A stretch of 64,000 nucleotides of DNA from Bacteroidota bacterium (GCA_026391075.1 JAPLES010000021.1:1-64000), one strand, 5' to 3'. Positions 46,201 through 55,206 are shown, numbered from the stretch's first letter. Made by a program: numbers and translations. Notes: generated from the letters alone by a model not told the origin.

Positions 46201-47074
46201 ATTTAAACAAAGAGTAAGTAACACAGCAGCGGTTACTATCTCTGCATTCTACAGAGAGTTTCGTGATCAAATTCAGTTGAAAAAGTATTACAACGCTTAT
46301 CCAAGAACATACACGACCTACGGCAATGTTGACTTTGGAACTACCAAAGGATTTGCGCTTGACTTTGATATGCGTAGAACAGCAAACTTTACTTTGAAAG
46401 CAAACTACACCATGACTTTTGCCGAAGGAACCGGTTCTGATGATCGTTCGCAATTAAATATTGTGAATGCTAACCAGCCGAATTTCAGAACCATTAGTCC
46501 ATTGAATTATGACTCTCGCCATGCCATCAATGTGAATGTTTCGTATAGCTATGGCGTTGGAAAAGACTACAATGGACCAACGGTTAAGAACAGTCAGATA
46601 TTAGCTGATGCGGGTATTTCCTTAGAGTTTAAAGCGCGCTCAGGAACACCTTATACGGCAGCAGCATTTTCATCGGCCGAAGGTTTAATTACCGGAAGCA
46701 CACGTGCTATTACCACCGGAGATTTGAACGGTTCGCGTAAGCCTTGGTATTTTAGAATGAACATGCGCGTTTGGAAAAACTTCAACTTCTTAGTTGGTAA
46801 AAAGGATAAGAAGAACGATGACAAACATGCCATGTCAGTTGAAATCTACCTGCAAATTCAAAACTTGTTGAACACGAAGAACGTGATAGGTGTTTACCGC
46901 TATACAGGAACTGCGAATGATAATGGTTACCTATCTGACCCTGCTAATACAGTGGCTATTGAATCATATCTTAATCCGCAGGCTTTCCGCGATCAATACT
47001 CGGCTTATATCAATTCACCAAATAATTACAGCGTACCGCGCAGAATTTATTTAGGACTAGTAGTTGGATTTTAA
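43238..47074 (+). CDS. TonB-dependent outer-membrane receptor with N-terminal CarboxypepD_reg domain
   Basis: 1278 aa. Signal peptide about 1-19. A carboxypeptidase-regulatory-like domain (about 22-108; GEISGKVVDENGEGVPVANV, LSYLGYAAQIQ pattern) precedes the plug domain (about 120-230; IKGGREDGTQYYIDGVKV, GGVPAKYGDLTGGIVNI). The 22-strand barrel follows, ending RRIYLGLVVGF with a terminal phenylalanine. It is larger than simple siderophore receptors and resembles the SusC/oar-type Bacteroidota receptors. No SusD lipoprotein follows; instead a 1405-aa surface protein and a PorV/PorQ-family barrel do. Confidence 0.9.
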   Translation: MKKILTLFSLVAGLFVAHAQNGEISGKVVDENGEGVPVANVVLVDNKGVSTGRGTNTDFDGNYSIKPLTPGKYNVQVSYLGYAAQIQQGVVVSSDKATFIDVKLRPSSKELNAVEIISYKVPLIDPGKTSSQNTVTADEIANMSTKNISDIAATTAGAFQNDQGGGINIKGGREDGTQYYIDGVKVTGVPTLPASSIEQLQVITGGVPAKYGDLTGGIVNITTKGPSGEFRGGLEFQTTQGLDAYGYNLVNANMTGPIWKQKSTHKTILGFFLAFEYLRQQEPDPSAVGIWQVKQNVLDSIRQYPLIKNPVNNAFALRADNLTYQDMYNTKTRPNVVENNFRGNGRFDLRPADNFTLSFGGSVSYEKAHNAIDQYTLLNFDNFPERSVLNWRVFGRFTHSIQSKQAEEDEKAGKKKKSSAFQNAFYSVQFDYEKLVAKTQDDSHGANLFNYGYIGKFDVLEAPSFVPGSNFQKGSDPILVGWLQKAYQDTAVLFTPGNLNPYATSYTRQYYELLDATVDGNGRYQLFGDNNANFTRTLRDIDGNKGLINGQRSSDFANNIWYTTGRQYPRFGYSYFDINDASNPQNGGGNNDQYHVRLEGAFDILKPGAPSRNKHSIEFGIEFEQRIQREYLAFPVGLWEGARNLANMQLAELDTFNPIIRIGGQDYTYAEFQSQHLTFHTYDTVRFERYYKGSEQSFFDKQLRKSLGIAENGIEKINIDALSPDQLNLNMFSPEELLNNGASYVSYRGYDPYGNVLSKQPSFNDFFTKKREDGELERAIPAFRPIYTAAYISDRFYFKDLTFNVGVRIDRFDANQKVLKDEYSLYPIKTTAEVTEINGIPISHPTNMGGDYAVYVDDVKSPTAITGYRHGDTWYDRYGNELSSGNTVATAAGIQPYLKDPEANVKLPEKFDPNGSFTDYKAKIIVMPRLQFSFNLTDRALFFAHYDILSQRPNSRVIMDPTQYLYFGANRMNNPNLKPERTIDFELGFKQRVSNTAAVTISAFYREFRDQIQLKKYYNAYPRTYTTYGNVDFGTTKGFALDFDMRRTANFTLKANYTMTFAEGTGSDDRSQLNIVNANQPNFRTISPLNYDSRHAINVNVSYSYGVGKDYNGPTVKNSQILADAGISLEFKARSGTPYTAAAFSSAEGLITGSTRAITTGDLNGSRKPWYFRMNMRVWKNFNFLVGKKDKKNDDKHAMSVEIYLQIQNLLNTKNVIGVYRYTGTANDNGYLSDPANTVAIESYLNPQAFRDQYSAYINSPNNYSVPRRIYLGLVVGF

Positions 47075-47137
47075 TTGAACCTATTAACTTATAAAAGAAC
47101 CTAACCGACAAACATTAAATAACCAAAACTTAAAACC

Positions 47138-50100
47138 ATGAAAAGGATTTTTTTAAGCTTCACTCTCTGTGCATTCATGATGCTGTCGGGTGTTTTGGCA
47201 AACGCAAAAGAATTGGTGCATCACGAGCACCGCAGTACTACAGGAGCACACAAAACCGAAGCCGGTGATTGTGTTTCTCCAACCGCTCAATTTGATTTGG
47301 ATATCAATAACGTTAGAGCTAAGCTCTTGACGGGAGGTGATATGTGGTGGAATTTTAACGACCCTAAGTATGAAGTGCCAAAAGGTGATGGAACTGCCCC
47401 ACCGGTTTGTGCAATTTTTGCAGGAGCTATTTGGATTTCGGGAAAAGATGCCGGAGGTAATTTGAAACTTGCAGGCCAGCTTTATCGCGAACAGGGAGAC
47501 GATTTTTGGCCAGGTCCTCTCACCGGGGGAACAGTAGATAAATCTACTTGTAATAAATACGACCGATTCTTTAATGTACTAGGTGCCGATATTAGTAAAG
47601 CTCAAACTGCATTTATTACTAAAGGTGCGGGAACAACCGTTTTAGATATTCCAAAAGGCTTGCTTTCATGGCCTGCAAAGGGCAATCAGTATTTAGCTGC
47701 CGATGCTTCTTTACTAGGTGAAACATTTAATGTAACAGAAAATCTTGCGCCATTTTACGATGCCGATGGCGATGGAAGTTACGACCCTGTGAACGGTGAC
47801 TATCCCATTATTCCTTGTATCAATGGCGATACAAAAGCTTATGCTGACCAAATGACTTTTTGGGTATTTAATGACCAAGGAAATTTACATACACAAACCA
47901 CAGGAACGGCTTTAGGAATTCAGGTTAATGCATTGGCGTTTGCTTTTCAAACTACCGATGACATCAACAACATGACTTTCTACAAATATGAAATCACGAA
48001 TAAATCTGCGAGCGATTACAAAGAAGCTTATATATCGCAGTGGATTGATCCTGATTTGGGTTGTTATAAAAATGACCGTGTAGGTTGCGATACTTCGCGT
48101 TCATTAGTGGTTTGTTATAACGGAACTACCCCTGACCCACTTTCAAATTGTAATGGTGAGTATGGCTATGGCTCTGAACTTCCATTGATTGGTATTGACT
48201 TTTTTGAAGGACCGCTTAGCGATAGCGGCAAGCAACTCGGTCTATCATCCTTTGCTTATTTTACAGGTATTGGTGCGGCTCAATGTTATAGCGACCCCGG
48301 TTCTGCCAGAGAATACAGAAATTATCAAGAAGGTAAATGGGCTTGTGGTGAAGATATTACCGAAGGAGGAACAGGACATGGTGGTAGTACGCCAACAAAA
48401 TTTTGTTTTCCGGGTGAACCGTGTGACCCAAATGCTTGGAGCGATTACAATAGCGGTCAGCCGGAAGGCGATAGAAGAACGGTGCAAACATCTGGTCCGT
48501 TTAATCTTAGATCTGGACAGCCTCAGTATGTAACCATAGGGGTAGTGTTTGTTCAACCACAAGGCGGAGTAGCAGTTAATCCTTGTTTCTCTACCACCAT
48601 TGGACCGGCAGATGATAAAGCGCAAAGCTTATTCAATACTTGTTTCAAAATTTTGGATGGTCCTGATGCTCCTACGCTTTCGCTTCGCGAGATGAACAAT
48701 CAAATCATTATCAATTTGGTCAACCTCAAAGGCTCTAATAATTTTGGAGAAGGATACGACCAATTAGATGGTAATGCGAAAGATGCCGTTGAGCATTTAC
48801 CTGGAACAAATGGGGACTCAACTTTTACTTTTGAAGGATATAGATTGTATCAGGTGGCGAGCCCAACCGTTTCGGCTACTGACCTAACCAATTTAGAAAA
48901 AGCACAACCAATTGCCATAGTTGATTTGAAAAATGGCATCAAGCAAATTATCAACTTTAAGAAAGATGGTGCTTTAGGAGGTTTGCTTGTACCTTATGTG
49001 GCCGTAGAATCGCAAGATGCCGGTATCACGAACTCGTTCGTAGTTACCAAAGACCTTTTTGCTACTGGAAATTCCACTGATTTAATCAATCATAAGACAT
49101 ACTACTTCACAGCGATAGCGTATGCTTATAATAACTATTTACCTTACGACCCTTCTAACCCAAGTGGAGGAGCGCAGTTGACGCCTTATATTCAAGGCAG
49201 AGGAAACTTTGCGGTTTACTCGGCTATACCGCATAATCCGGATCCACGCAACGAAGGTACTATTCTCAACGCTAAATTTGGAGAAGGAACGGATGTGTTT
49301 AGAATAGAAGGAAAAGGAAATGCGGGAAACAACCTTCGCCTTACACCTGAAACTATTGAAAAAATTCTTGCGTCATCCAGTTGGTTTGCCGATACCCTGC
49401 AATATGAAAAAGGATATGACCCTATTGGTTTTAAAGTAACCGATCCGGTTAGTTTAAAGGAAGGCGATTTTGAAGTTCAATTTGTTGATACTGTTACGAA
49501 CCGAATAGGCAAAACAACCCGTTGGTTTTTACATGACCTAACCAATAATGATACCATTTGGGGCGAAAGAAATATTGACCGCCCTTTTGAACAAAACATG
49601 GTTTTGACCAGAGGTAGTGAGTTGATCAATTATGGTTTTTCTATAAAGATAGGCTTGCCTACACCTATCTACAGCATTGATAAAACGTATTTGCCTACAT
49701 CGGTAGATTCGCCTACCAGATATGTGTATGACGTAGTTAGTACATACGATGCAACAAATAATACGAATAGCCAGGTTTCAGCAATTGAATTCCAAAATCC
49801 TACAGAGCAATGGCTTAGTTTTGTAAAAGATGAGGGGGTAAATTCAGTTACCAACTGGATTCGTTCAGGAACAAATGATAATGATCCAGCCAGCCAAAGT
49901 GTATCAGTTAAAGCTGCGGCAGATGTATTTGATGATAACTGGTGGTATACCGGATCAACGCCAACTACATTTGCGCATGGACCGTGGACCGACCAAGCCG
50001 AGTATTTTGAAAAAATGTGTAATGGCACCTGGGCTCCTTATTGCTTGACATGTAACTATGCTAAAAGAGCTTTAACCACTACCGATTTGAATAACGGAAA

Positions 50101-51355
50101 GCCACCATTTATTTTCCAACCCGGATTTAAGTGGAGAAATTATGCTACTTCTATTCCACCTCAAAACACGTTGGACAGATTGCAAAGTGTAGATATTATT
50201 CTTACTCCAGATAAAAGTAAATGGACACGTGCGGTAGTTTTTGAAACCGGTGAAGATGAAACCATCAACTATGGTGAGGATATTTCGCCTAACCACAAGA
50301 AACCACGCAAGGGACAAATCAGAATGGCTATTTCAAAAGTTTGGAACAACCCAAGTGTAAGAGATTACCTGGTAACTGACCCAAGCCGTTCAGATACCGG
50401 TCGTTCATGGTTCCCGGGGTATGCTATTAATGTAGAAACCGGAGAACGTTTAAATATTGCTTTTGGTGAGGCTACAGATTTCAGCAGCCCGAACGATATG
50501 AATAGTCAAAACGGAAATGATATGCTTTGGAACCCGACCGATAAGGTTTTCAGCCCTCAGTATTTCCCGGGTTTAATGGTTGAGAACCCGCCATATTTTG
50601 GTGGTAAGCATTTCGTTTATGTAATGGAAACGCATTACGATGAAGGAGAGGCAGCACAAAAAACTTTGTTGGCCAACTATACTAACCTTGGTGGTTTGCC
50701 ACTCTTCAATATTCCCGCTGCTTTGCCACCTTTGTATCGTCAATTGATGTGGTGCGCAATGCCTTACTTAACTCCGGGCTACAGCTTTCAGGATGATGGA
50801 GGTGGAAACAAAATTGTACCACCATCGGAAGCTAAAGTTCGCTTGCGTGTTGAAAAACCAATTGATCGTTTAGCTACAAACGCCAGCAATGGAGTTGATT
50901 CATTGCCGCGATATAGATTTAGCACAAAGGGATTGGGCGCTACAGAAAAGAACGCTGAGGTGGCGAAGAGTGCGCTCGATTTAATTCGCATTGTTCCAAA
51001 TCCATACCTGGCTTATTCTGCTTATGAAGTGGATCAAAACAGTAATCGCGTTAAGGTGACTAACTTGCCAAACAAATGCAACATCACCATTTTTGCTTTG
51101 GATGGAACTATTATTCGCAAGTTGAGCAGAGCTATAGATATTGATCCGGCAACCAATCGCAAAGTTGAGATTAGCGATGGCGAAACGGTGAGCAATGTAA
51201 ATATTGAAAACTCGATTGACTGGGATTTGAAAAACGACAAAGGTATCATTATTGCGAGCGGTGTTTATCTGTTCCATATTGAGGCACCCGGCATTGGGCA
51301 AAGAACATTGAAATGGTTTGGTGCTATTCGTCCGGCAGATGCATCGAATTTCTAA
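47138..51355 (+). CDS. Large exported protein with a T9SS-like C-terminal region
   Basis: 1405 aa. Signal peptide about 1-23 (LANAKE). The N-terminal region NNVRAKLLTGGDMWWNFNDPKY and CAIFAGAIWISGKD is conserved in similar giant Bacteroidota proteins. The middle is beta-rich with many aromatic and acidic residues (DADGDGSYDPVNGDYP resembles a calcium-binding loop). The last 120 residues (RIVPNPYLAYSAYE, TNLPNKCNITIFALDGTIIRKL, SGVYLFHIEAPGIGQ) look like a T9SS/FlgD-type C-terminal domain. It is between a TonB receptor and a PorV-like gene. Its role is unknown. Confidence 0.8.
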   Translation: MKRIFLSFTLCAFMMLSGVLANAKELVHHEHRSTTGAHKTEAGDCVSPTAQFDLDINNVRAKLLTGGDMWWNFNDPKYEVPKGDGTAPPVCAIFAGAIWISGKDAGGNLKLAGQLYREQGDDFWPGPLTGGTVDKSTCNKYDRFFNVLGADISKAQTAFITKGAGTTVLDIPKGLLSWPAKGNQYLAADASLLGETFNVTENLAPFYDADGDGSYDPVNGDYPIIPCINGDTKAYADQMTFWVFNDQGNLHTQTTGTALGIQVNALAFAFQTTDDINNMTFYKYEITNKSASDYKEAYISQWIDPDLGCYKNDRVGCDTSRSLVVCYNGTTPDPLSNCNGEYGYGSELPLIGIDFFEGPLSDSGKQLGLSSFAYFTGIGAAQCYSDPGSAREYRNYQEGKWACGEDITEGGTGHGGSTPTKFCFPGEPCDPNAWSDYNSGQPEGDRRTVQTSGPFNLRSGQPQYVTIGVVFVQPQGGVAVNPCFSTTIGPADDKAQSLFNTCFKILDGPDAPTLSLREMNNQIIINLVNLKGSNNFGEGYDQLDGNAKDAVEHLPGTNGDSTFTFEGYRLYQVASPTVSATDLTNLEKAQPIAIVDLKNGIKQIINFKKDGALGGLLVPYVAVESQDAGITNSFVVTKDLFATGNSTDLINHKTYYFTAIAYAYNNYLPYDPSNPSGGAQLTPYIQGRGNFAVYSAIPHNPDPRNEGTILNAKFGEGTDVFRIEGKGNAGNNLRLTPETIEKILASSSWFADTLQYEKGYDPIGFKVTDPVSLKEGDFEVQFVDTVTNRIGKTTRWFLHDLTNNDTIWGERNIDRPFEQNMVLTRGSELINYGFSIKIGLPTPIYSIDKTYLPTSVDSPTRYVYDVVSTYDATNNTNSQVSAIEFQNPTEQWLSFVKDEGVNSVTNWIRSGTNDNDPASQSVSVKAAADVFDDNWWYTGSTPTTFAHGPWTDQAEYFEKMCNGTWAPYCLTCNYAKRALTTTDLNNGKPPFIFQPGFKWRNYATSIPPQNTLDRLQSVDIILTPDKSKWTRAVVFETGEDETINYGEDISPNHKKPRKGQIRMAISKVWNNPSVRDYLVTDPSRSDTGRSWFPGYAINVETGERLNIAFGEATDFSSPNDMNSQNGNDMLWNPTDKVFSPQYFPGLMVENPPYFGGKHFVYVMETHYDEGEAAQKTLLANYTNLGGLPLFNIPAALPPLYRQLMWCAMPYLTPGYSFQDDGGGNKIVPPSEAKVRLRVEKPIDRLATNASNGVDSLPRYRFSTKGLGATEKNAEVAKSALDLIRIVPNPYLAYSAYEVDQNSNRVKVTNLPNKCNITIFALDGTIIRKLSRAIDIDPATNRKVEISDGETVSNVNIENSIDWDLKNDKGIIIASGVYLFHIEAPGIGQRTLKWFGAIRPADASNF

Positions 51356-51370
51356 AAAACAAATTTGAGA

Positions 51371-51398
51371 AATGAAGAGCAGGAAACTGCTCTTCATT
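51371..51398 (+). other. Intercistronic hairpin with GAAA tetraloop
   Basis: A perfect 12-base stem AATGAAGAGCAG / CTGCTCTTCATT closes a GAAA tetraloop. It is 15 bases after the stop of the 1405-aa gene and is not followed by a T run, so it is more likely an RNA-processing or stability element than a terminator. Confidence 0.65.
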
Positions 51399-51462
51399 CA
51401 CTCAACGAAAATTGATTGAAGAAAAAATTAGAAACGGTTTTTTTAAGTATAAAGCAAACGAT

Positions 51463-52536
51463 ATGAAGAAAATTCTAACAATAATTTTAGCAGTGCTTAC
51501 CTTTAGCAATTCTACTTTTGCGGGTAACCCCGATAGAAGAGGCGAAGCGGGAGCTTATGAATTACTCATGAACGGATGGGCACGCTCATCGGGTTTTTGG
51601 AGCATGAACTCGGCTAGCATTAAAGGATTGGAAAGCGAACGCATTAACGTGGCAGGTTTGGCTTTTACTAAGAAAACTGAAATTGCTGCTGCTTATACCT
51701 TGTGGATGCAAGGCTCGGGGGTGGGCATTGCTCATGCTGGAGTAGCGCAAAGTTTTAAGAAAACAAATGTGATCGCTTTAACCATTCAAGCACTTAACCT
51801 TGGAACGGTAGAAAGAACTACTACTCAAAATCCGGAAGGGGGAATTGGAACTTACCGACCTACGTTTTTGAATATTGGACTTTCTTATTCGAAATTATTT
51901 TCAAACAGTATTGCTGGCGGAGTAACTTTTAGAATGGTAAATGAAAGTTTAGGAAACCTAAATGCATTTGGATTTGCCATTGACGCAGGTTTGCAATATG
52001 TAACGGGACCAAAAGACAATGTTCACTTTGGAGTGTCACTACGCAATGTAGGCACACCGATGAAATTTAAAGGCGATGCATTATCTAATTCAGTAGAAGT
52101 AATATCAACCAGCACATACCAGTTAACTACTTCAAACCGTTCCAACAAATTTGAATTGCCCACACAGTTAAACATTGGTATAGCTTATGATTTTTGGGCG
52201 GGCAAGAAAAAAGAAGTTCAACCTAAAGTTTTCAAACAGGATTATCGGGTAACTGCTTTGGCCAATTTTAGTTCTAATGCATTTGGTTACGACCATTACG
52301 GTGTTGGTTTAGAATTTAGCTGGAAAGAAATGTTGATGTTACGCGCAGCTTACCGCTTCGAAACAGGACAATTTAAAAAGGACAGCCGCTTGAATGCCTT
52401 TACCGGATTATCAGCAGGACTTACTTTCGATGCGCCATTAAAAAAGGATGGACCGCGCTTGGGAATTGATTATTCGTTTCGCGCTACACAACCATTTGCC
52501 GGTACACACAGCATAGGTTTGCACTTTAGTCTGTAA
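51463..52536 (+). CDS. PorV/PorQ-family outer-membrane protein
   Basis: 357 aa from ATG 51463 (MKKILTIILAVLTFSNSTFA signal). An upstream TTG frame at 51412 would bury the signal and is rejected. The mature barrel-like protein has the N-terminal GEAGAYELLMNGWARSSGFWSM segment, alternating hydrophobic strands (VHFGVSLRNVGTPMKFKGDA) and a C-terminal strand ending FAGTHSIGLHFSL. The family includes PorV, which escorts T9SS cargo, and PorQ; this member could serve the large protein encoded just upstream (inference). Confidence 0.82.
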   Translation: MKKILTIILAVLTFSNSTFAGNPDRRGEAGAYELLMNGWARSSGFWSMNSASIKGLESERINVAGLAFTKKTEIAAAYTLWMQGSGVGIAHAGVAQSFKKTNVIALTIQALNLGTVERTTTQNPEGGIGTYRPTFLNIGLSYSKLFSNSIAGGVTFRMVNESLGNLNAFGFAIDAGLQYVTGPKDNVHFGVSLRNVGTPMKFKGDALSNSVEVISTSTYQLTTSNRSNKFELPTQLNIGIAYDFWAGKKKEVQPKVFKQDYRVTALANFSSNAFGYDHYGVGLEFSWKEMLMLRAAYRFETGQFKKDSRLNAFTGLSAGLTFDAPLKKDGPRLGIDYSFRATQPFAGTHSIGLHFSL

Positions 52537-52561
52537 TTCATACTTTTGTTTCTAAATTATT

Positions 52562-52597
52562 AAGACGCTTCTCACCGAGGGGCGTCTTTCATTTTTA
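52562..52597 (+). terminator. Intrinsic terminator after the PorV-like gene
   Basis: Stem AAGACGCTTCTC / GAGGGGCGTCTT (G-T pairs included) with a short ACC loop, followed by TCATTTTT. Confidence 0.7.
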
Positions 52598-52635
52598 ATC
52601 CTTGCACAAAGGAAATTCACCATCAATAAAACATT

Positions 52636-53109
52636 ATGTCGAACATATTTTACATGAGCAAAGAAGGTTTAGAAAAACTTCAAGAAGAAATAAAACATTT
52701 AAGAACGGTTAGAAGACCCGAAGTGGCTAAGGCTATTGCAGAGGCGCGCGAAAAAGGCGACTTGAGTGAAAATGCAGAGTATCACGCGGCTAAAGAAGAG
52801 CAGGGCCATTTAGAGGCGAAACTTTCTGAAATGGAAACTAAACTTGCCAATGCAAGATTGCTGGATGAAAGTCAACAGGATATTTCGAAAGCAAATATTC
52901 TTTGCACGGTAGAAGTGCTCAACAAAAAAATGAATAAGAAAATGAAATTCATTTTGGTGAATGAAGCCGAAGCAAATTTGAAAGAGAGCAAATTATCTGT
53001 TTCTTCCCCTATAGGAAAAGCATTGCTAGGAAAAGCAGTTGGAGATAAAGTAAAGGCTCATGCTCCGGGAGGAGAAATTGAGTTTGAGATTTTAAAGATT
53101 AGTTTATAA
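52636..53109 (+). CDS. greA: Transcription elongation factor GreA
   Basis: 157 aa. GreA rescues backtracked RNA polymerase by stimulating transcript cleavage. The N-terminal coiled coil carries the conserved acidic tip in AREKGDLSENAEYHAAKEEQ (about 35-54). The FKBP-like C-terminal domain has SPIGKALLGKAVGDKV. Length is standard. It is followed 18 bases later by the HIT gene, so likely in the same transcript. Confidence 0.95.
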   Translation: MSNIFYMSKEGLEKLQEEIKHLRTVRRPEVAKAIAEAREKGDLSENAEYHAAKEEQGHLEAKLSEMETKLANARLLDESQQDISKANILCTVEVLNKKMNKKMKFILVNEAEANLKESKLSVSSPIGKALLGKAVGDKVKAHAPGGEIEFEILKISL

Positions 53110-53127
53110 CCCTCCATCAAATTTCAG

Positions 53128-53523
53128 ATGGCTTCCATTTTTACACGAATTATCAATGGCGAAATTCCCTGTTATAAAATAGCGGAGGATGAAAACTATT
53201 TTGCCTTTCTGGATATTTCTCCGCTGGCAAAAGGGCATACACTCGTAGTTCCAAAACAGGAAACTGATTACATTTTCGACCTCGACAACGAAACGCTGTC
53301 GGGTATGATGTTGTTTGCAAAAAGAGTGGCGTGCGCTATTGATAAAGCGGTTGCATGCAAGCGCGTTGGTGTTGCGGTTATTGGTTTGGAAGTTCCTCAT
53401 GCACACATTCATTTGATTCCTCTACGTTCAGATACTATTAATTTCAGTAGCCCGAAATTGACTTTGCCAAAAGAGGAGCTGGCAGAAATTGCCAACGCTA
53501 TTGCTGCTGCTTTGGAAGATTAA
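53128..53523 (+). CDS. HIT-family (HinT-like) nucleotide hydrolase
   Basis: 131 aa. It has the HIT fold with the triad PHAHIHL (catalytic HxHxH) near residue 95 and the N-terminal IFTRIINGEIPCYKIAED. HinT proteins hydrolyse purine nucleoside phosphoramidates and acyl-AMP. It is between greA and the GNAT gene in one direction with short gaps. Confidence 0.92.
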   Translation: MASIFTRIINGEIPCYKIAEDENYFAFLDISPLAKGHTLVVPKQETDYIFDLDNETLSGMMLFAKRVACAIDKAVACKRVGVAVIGLEVPHAHIHLIPLRSDTINFSSPKLTLPKEELAEIANAIAAALED

Positions 53524-53535
53524 AATTTTTCCGTT

Positions 53536-54060
53536 ATGTCAAACTTCAACATACGCGCTGCAACAATTGTCGATGCAATGGCTATTGCATCGGTTCGGTA
53601 CCAAAGCTGGCAGGAAACCTATCGGGGCATTGTCGGTGATTCGTATTTAGATAAAATGAGTTTGGTAGAAGGAGAGGAGCGATGGAAGTCTATTCTTTCG
53701 CAACCAAGCCCAAATAAGTTTAATGTAGTTGTTACCAATGAAAGGGAAGAGGTAGTTGGATTTGTTTCGGGCGGAAGAACGCGCGATAACGAAACCAAAA
53801 CCGAAGGAGAAATTTATGCACTTTATCTATTGAAGAAATATCACAGCTTGGGTTTAGGCAAAAAACTGTTTCTATATGGAGTAAATGAAATGCGCAAACT
53901 CGGCTTTCAATCTTTTTCTGTTTTTGTGCTTAGTCAAAATCCAACCGTGCATTTCTATAGAAAGTTTAAACCCGATTTTGAAATAAACGAAGTGGTGGAA
54001 TTAGGTGACGAAGATTATGATGAAATAGGTTTGGCTTGGAATAGCATGAATATTAGTTAG
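53536..54060 (+). CDS. GNAT-family N-acetyltransferase
   Basis: 174 aa. The GNAT fold includes IASVRYQSWQETYRGIVGD at the N terminus, EIYALYLLKKYHSLGLGKKL (acetyl-CoA-binding motif A, consensus R/QxxGxG/A partly changed to HSLGLGKK) and FSVFVLSQNPTVHFYRKF. Acceptor unknown. It overlaps the convergent yjjG gene by four bases. Confidence 0.85.
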   Translation: MSNFNIRAATIVDAMAIASVRYQSWQETYRGIVGDSYLDKMSLVEGEERWKSILSQPSPNKFNVVVTNEREEVVGFVSGGRTRDNETKTEGEIYALYLLKKYHSLGLGKKLFLYGVNEMRKLGFQSFSVFVLSQNPTVHFYRKFKPDFEINEVVELGDEDYDEIGLAWNSMNIS

Positions 54061-54755
54061 AGAATCTCCTTCAATTCAACCAGAGAATTTATCTCGTGCG
54101 TAACTTCATTCCTGCGGCTGCGGTTCTTTTTCGGATTGAAAAATATTTGATTCATGCCGGCACTTTTTGCGCCTACTATGTCGGTGTTGTAGTTGTCGCC
54201 AATCATTACACATTCTGTTGCAGTTGTTTTTGCACGCTCCATAGCAATTTCAAAAATGGCTTTGTCGGGTTTTTGTGTGCCTACTTCTTCGCTTATGATA
54301 ATGTGTTCGAAAAAAGGTTTCAGCCCGCTGTGTTCTAGTTTAATCCACTGTACTTCGGCAAAACCATTGGTGATTAAATGGAGCGCATATTTTTTTTGCA
54401 AATAACCAAGCACTTCCATTGCATCGGGAAACAAAGCTGTTTTTCTCGGACTGATGTCAAGATAATTTTGCGCCATGGTTTCTGCTAATACGGTATCATC
54501 TATTCCGAATTCTTTCAACGCATCGTAAAACCTTCCGTGGCGCAATTTTTCTTTGGTCACCAAGTTATTGTGATAGCGCGCCCAGTAACGGTCGTTGATG
54601 GTTTTGTAACGCGCTAAGAAATTGTCGAACACAGGAATTCCTTTTTCACTCAGTTTCTGTTCGATAAAAATTTGTTGTAAGGCTAGTTTGGAATTGGTTT
54701 CAAAATCCCAGAGGGTATGGTCGAGGTCGAAGAAGATGTGTTTGTATTTGCTCAT
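54057..54755 (-). CDS. YjjG-family noncanonical pyrimidine nucleotidase (HAD)
   Basis: 232 aa from ATG 54755, which overlaps the upstream gene's stop as ATGA; the open frame extends five codons further, but this overlap favours the shorter form (MSKYKHIFFDLDHTLWDFE). HAD subfamily IA motifs: FFDLDHTLWD, LITNGF, a late lysine in GTQKPDKAIFE and IGDNYNTDIVGAKSAG. YjjG-type enzymes dephosphorylate damaged or modified pyrimidine nucleotides as a house-cleaning step. It is second in an operon with methylmalonyl-CoA epimerase. Confidence 0.88.
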   Translation of the reverse strand: MSKYKHIFFDLDHTLWDFETNSKLALQQIFIEQKLSEKGIPVFDNFLARYKTINDRYWARYHNNLVTKEKLRHGRFYDALKEFGIDDTVLAETMAQNYLDISPRKTALFPDAMEVLGYLQKKYALHLITNGFAEVQWIKLEHSGLKPFFEHIIISEEVGTQKPDKAIFEIAMERAKTTATECVMIGDNYNTDIVGAKSAGMNQIFFNPKKNRSRRNEVTHEINSLVELKEIL

Positions 54756-55156
54756 TTTATTTCCTGACAAAGCTCAATCAAAACTCCGTTCGTTGTTTTG
54801 GGGTGAAAAAAAATGACGAGTTTATTATCGGCTCCGCAAAAAGGTTTGCCTGAACCGGTAGGAACAAAACCTTCTGCTTTCAGGCGCTCGATTTCTTTTT
54901 CAATATCGTCTACCTCAAACGCAATGTGGTGCATACCTTCGCCTCGCTTTTCAATAAACATGGCTATTGCACTTTCAGGATTCCTGGCTTCTACTAATTC
55001 AATTTTGCTTGCGCCTGTTTTGAAGAAAGAGGTTTTCACCTTTTCGCTTTCAACTTCTTCAATTTTATAATGCGGTGTGCCCAGAAGTTTAGCAAAAAGT
55101 TCATTCGATTTTTCTAAATCCTTAACGGCAATTCCTATGTGGTCTATTTTATTCAT
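54752..55156 (-). CDS. mce: Methylmalonyl-CoA epimerase
   Basis: 134 aa from ATG 55156 (MNKIDHIGIAVKDLEK); a long upstream extension in the open frame is rejected because it is not family-like. The enzyme interconverts (R)- and (S)-methylmalonyl-CoA in propionate metabolism. Two VOC-fold repeats supply metal ligands: His in DHIGIAV, Glu in ELVEAR, His in GMHHIAFEVDD and the terminal Glu in VLIELCQE. It overlaps yjjG by four bases and is divergent from the IscA-type gene. Confidence 0.92.
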   Translation of the reverse strand: MNKIDHIGIAVKDLEKSNELFAKLLGTPHYKIEEVESEKVKTSFFKTGASKIELVEARNPESAIAMFIEKRGEGMHHIAFEVDDIEKEIERLKAEGFVPTGSGKPFCGADNKLVIFFHPKTTNGVLIELCQEIK

Positions 55157-55198
55157 GTGCCAAAATTTCTGATTCGCGGCAAAGGAATGATTATTGAC

Positions 55199-55206
55199 TA
55201 AATTCG
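55199..55206 (+). promoter_or_regulatory. Probable -7 box of the IscA-type gene
   Basis: TAAATTCG (one base from TAnnTTTG) ends 20 bases before ATG 55227. Its position inside the longest open frame argues against the upstream TTG start at 55194. Confidence 0.4.

Noticed and set aside
48189-48533. 114-aa plus-strand open frame
   Set aside because: It is an alternative frame inside the 1405-aa gene, whose own frame is continuous and has domain support.
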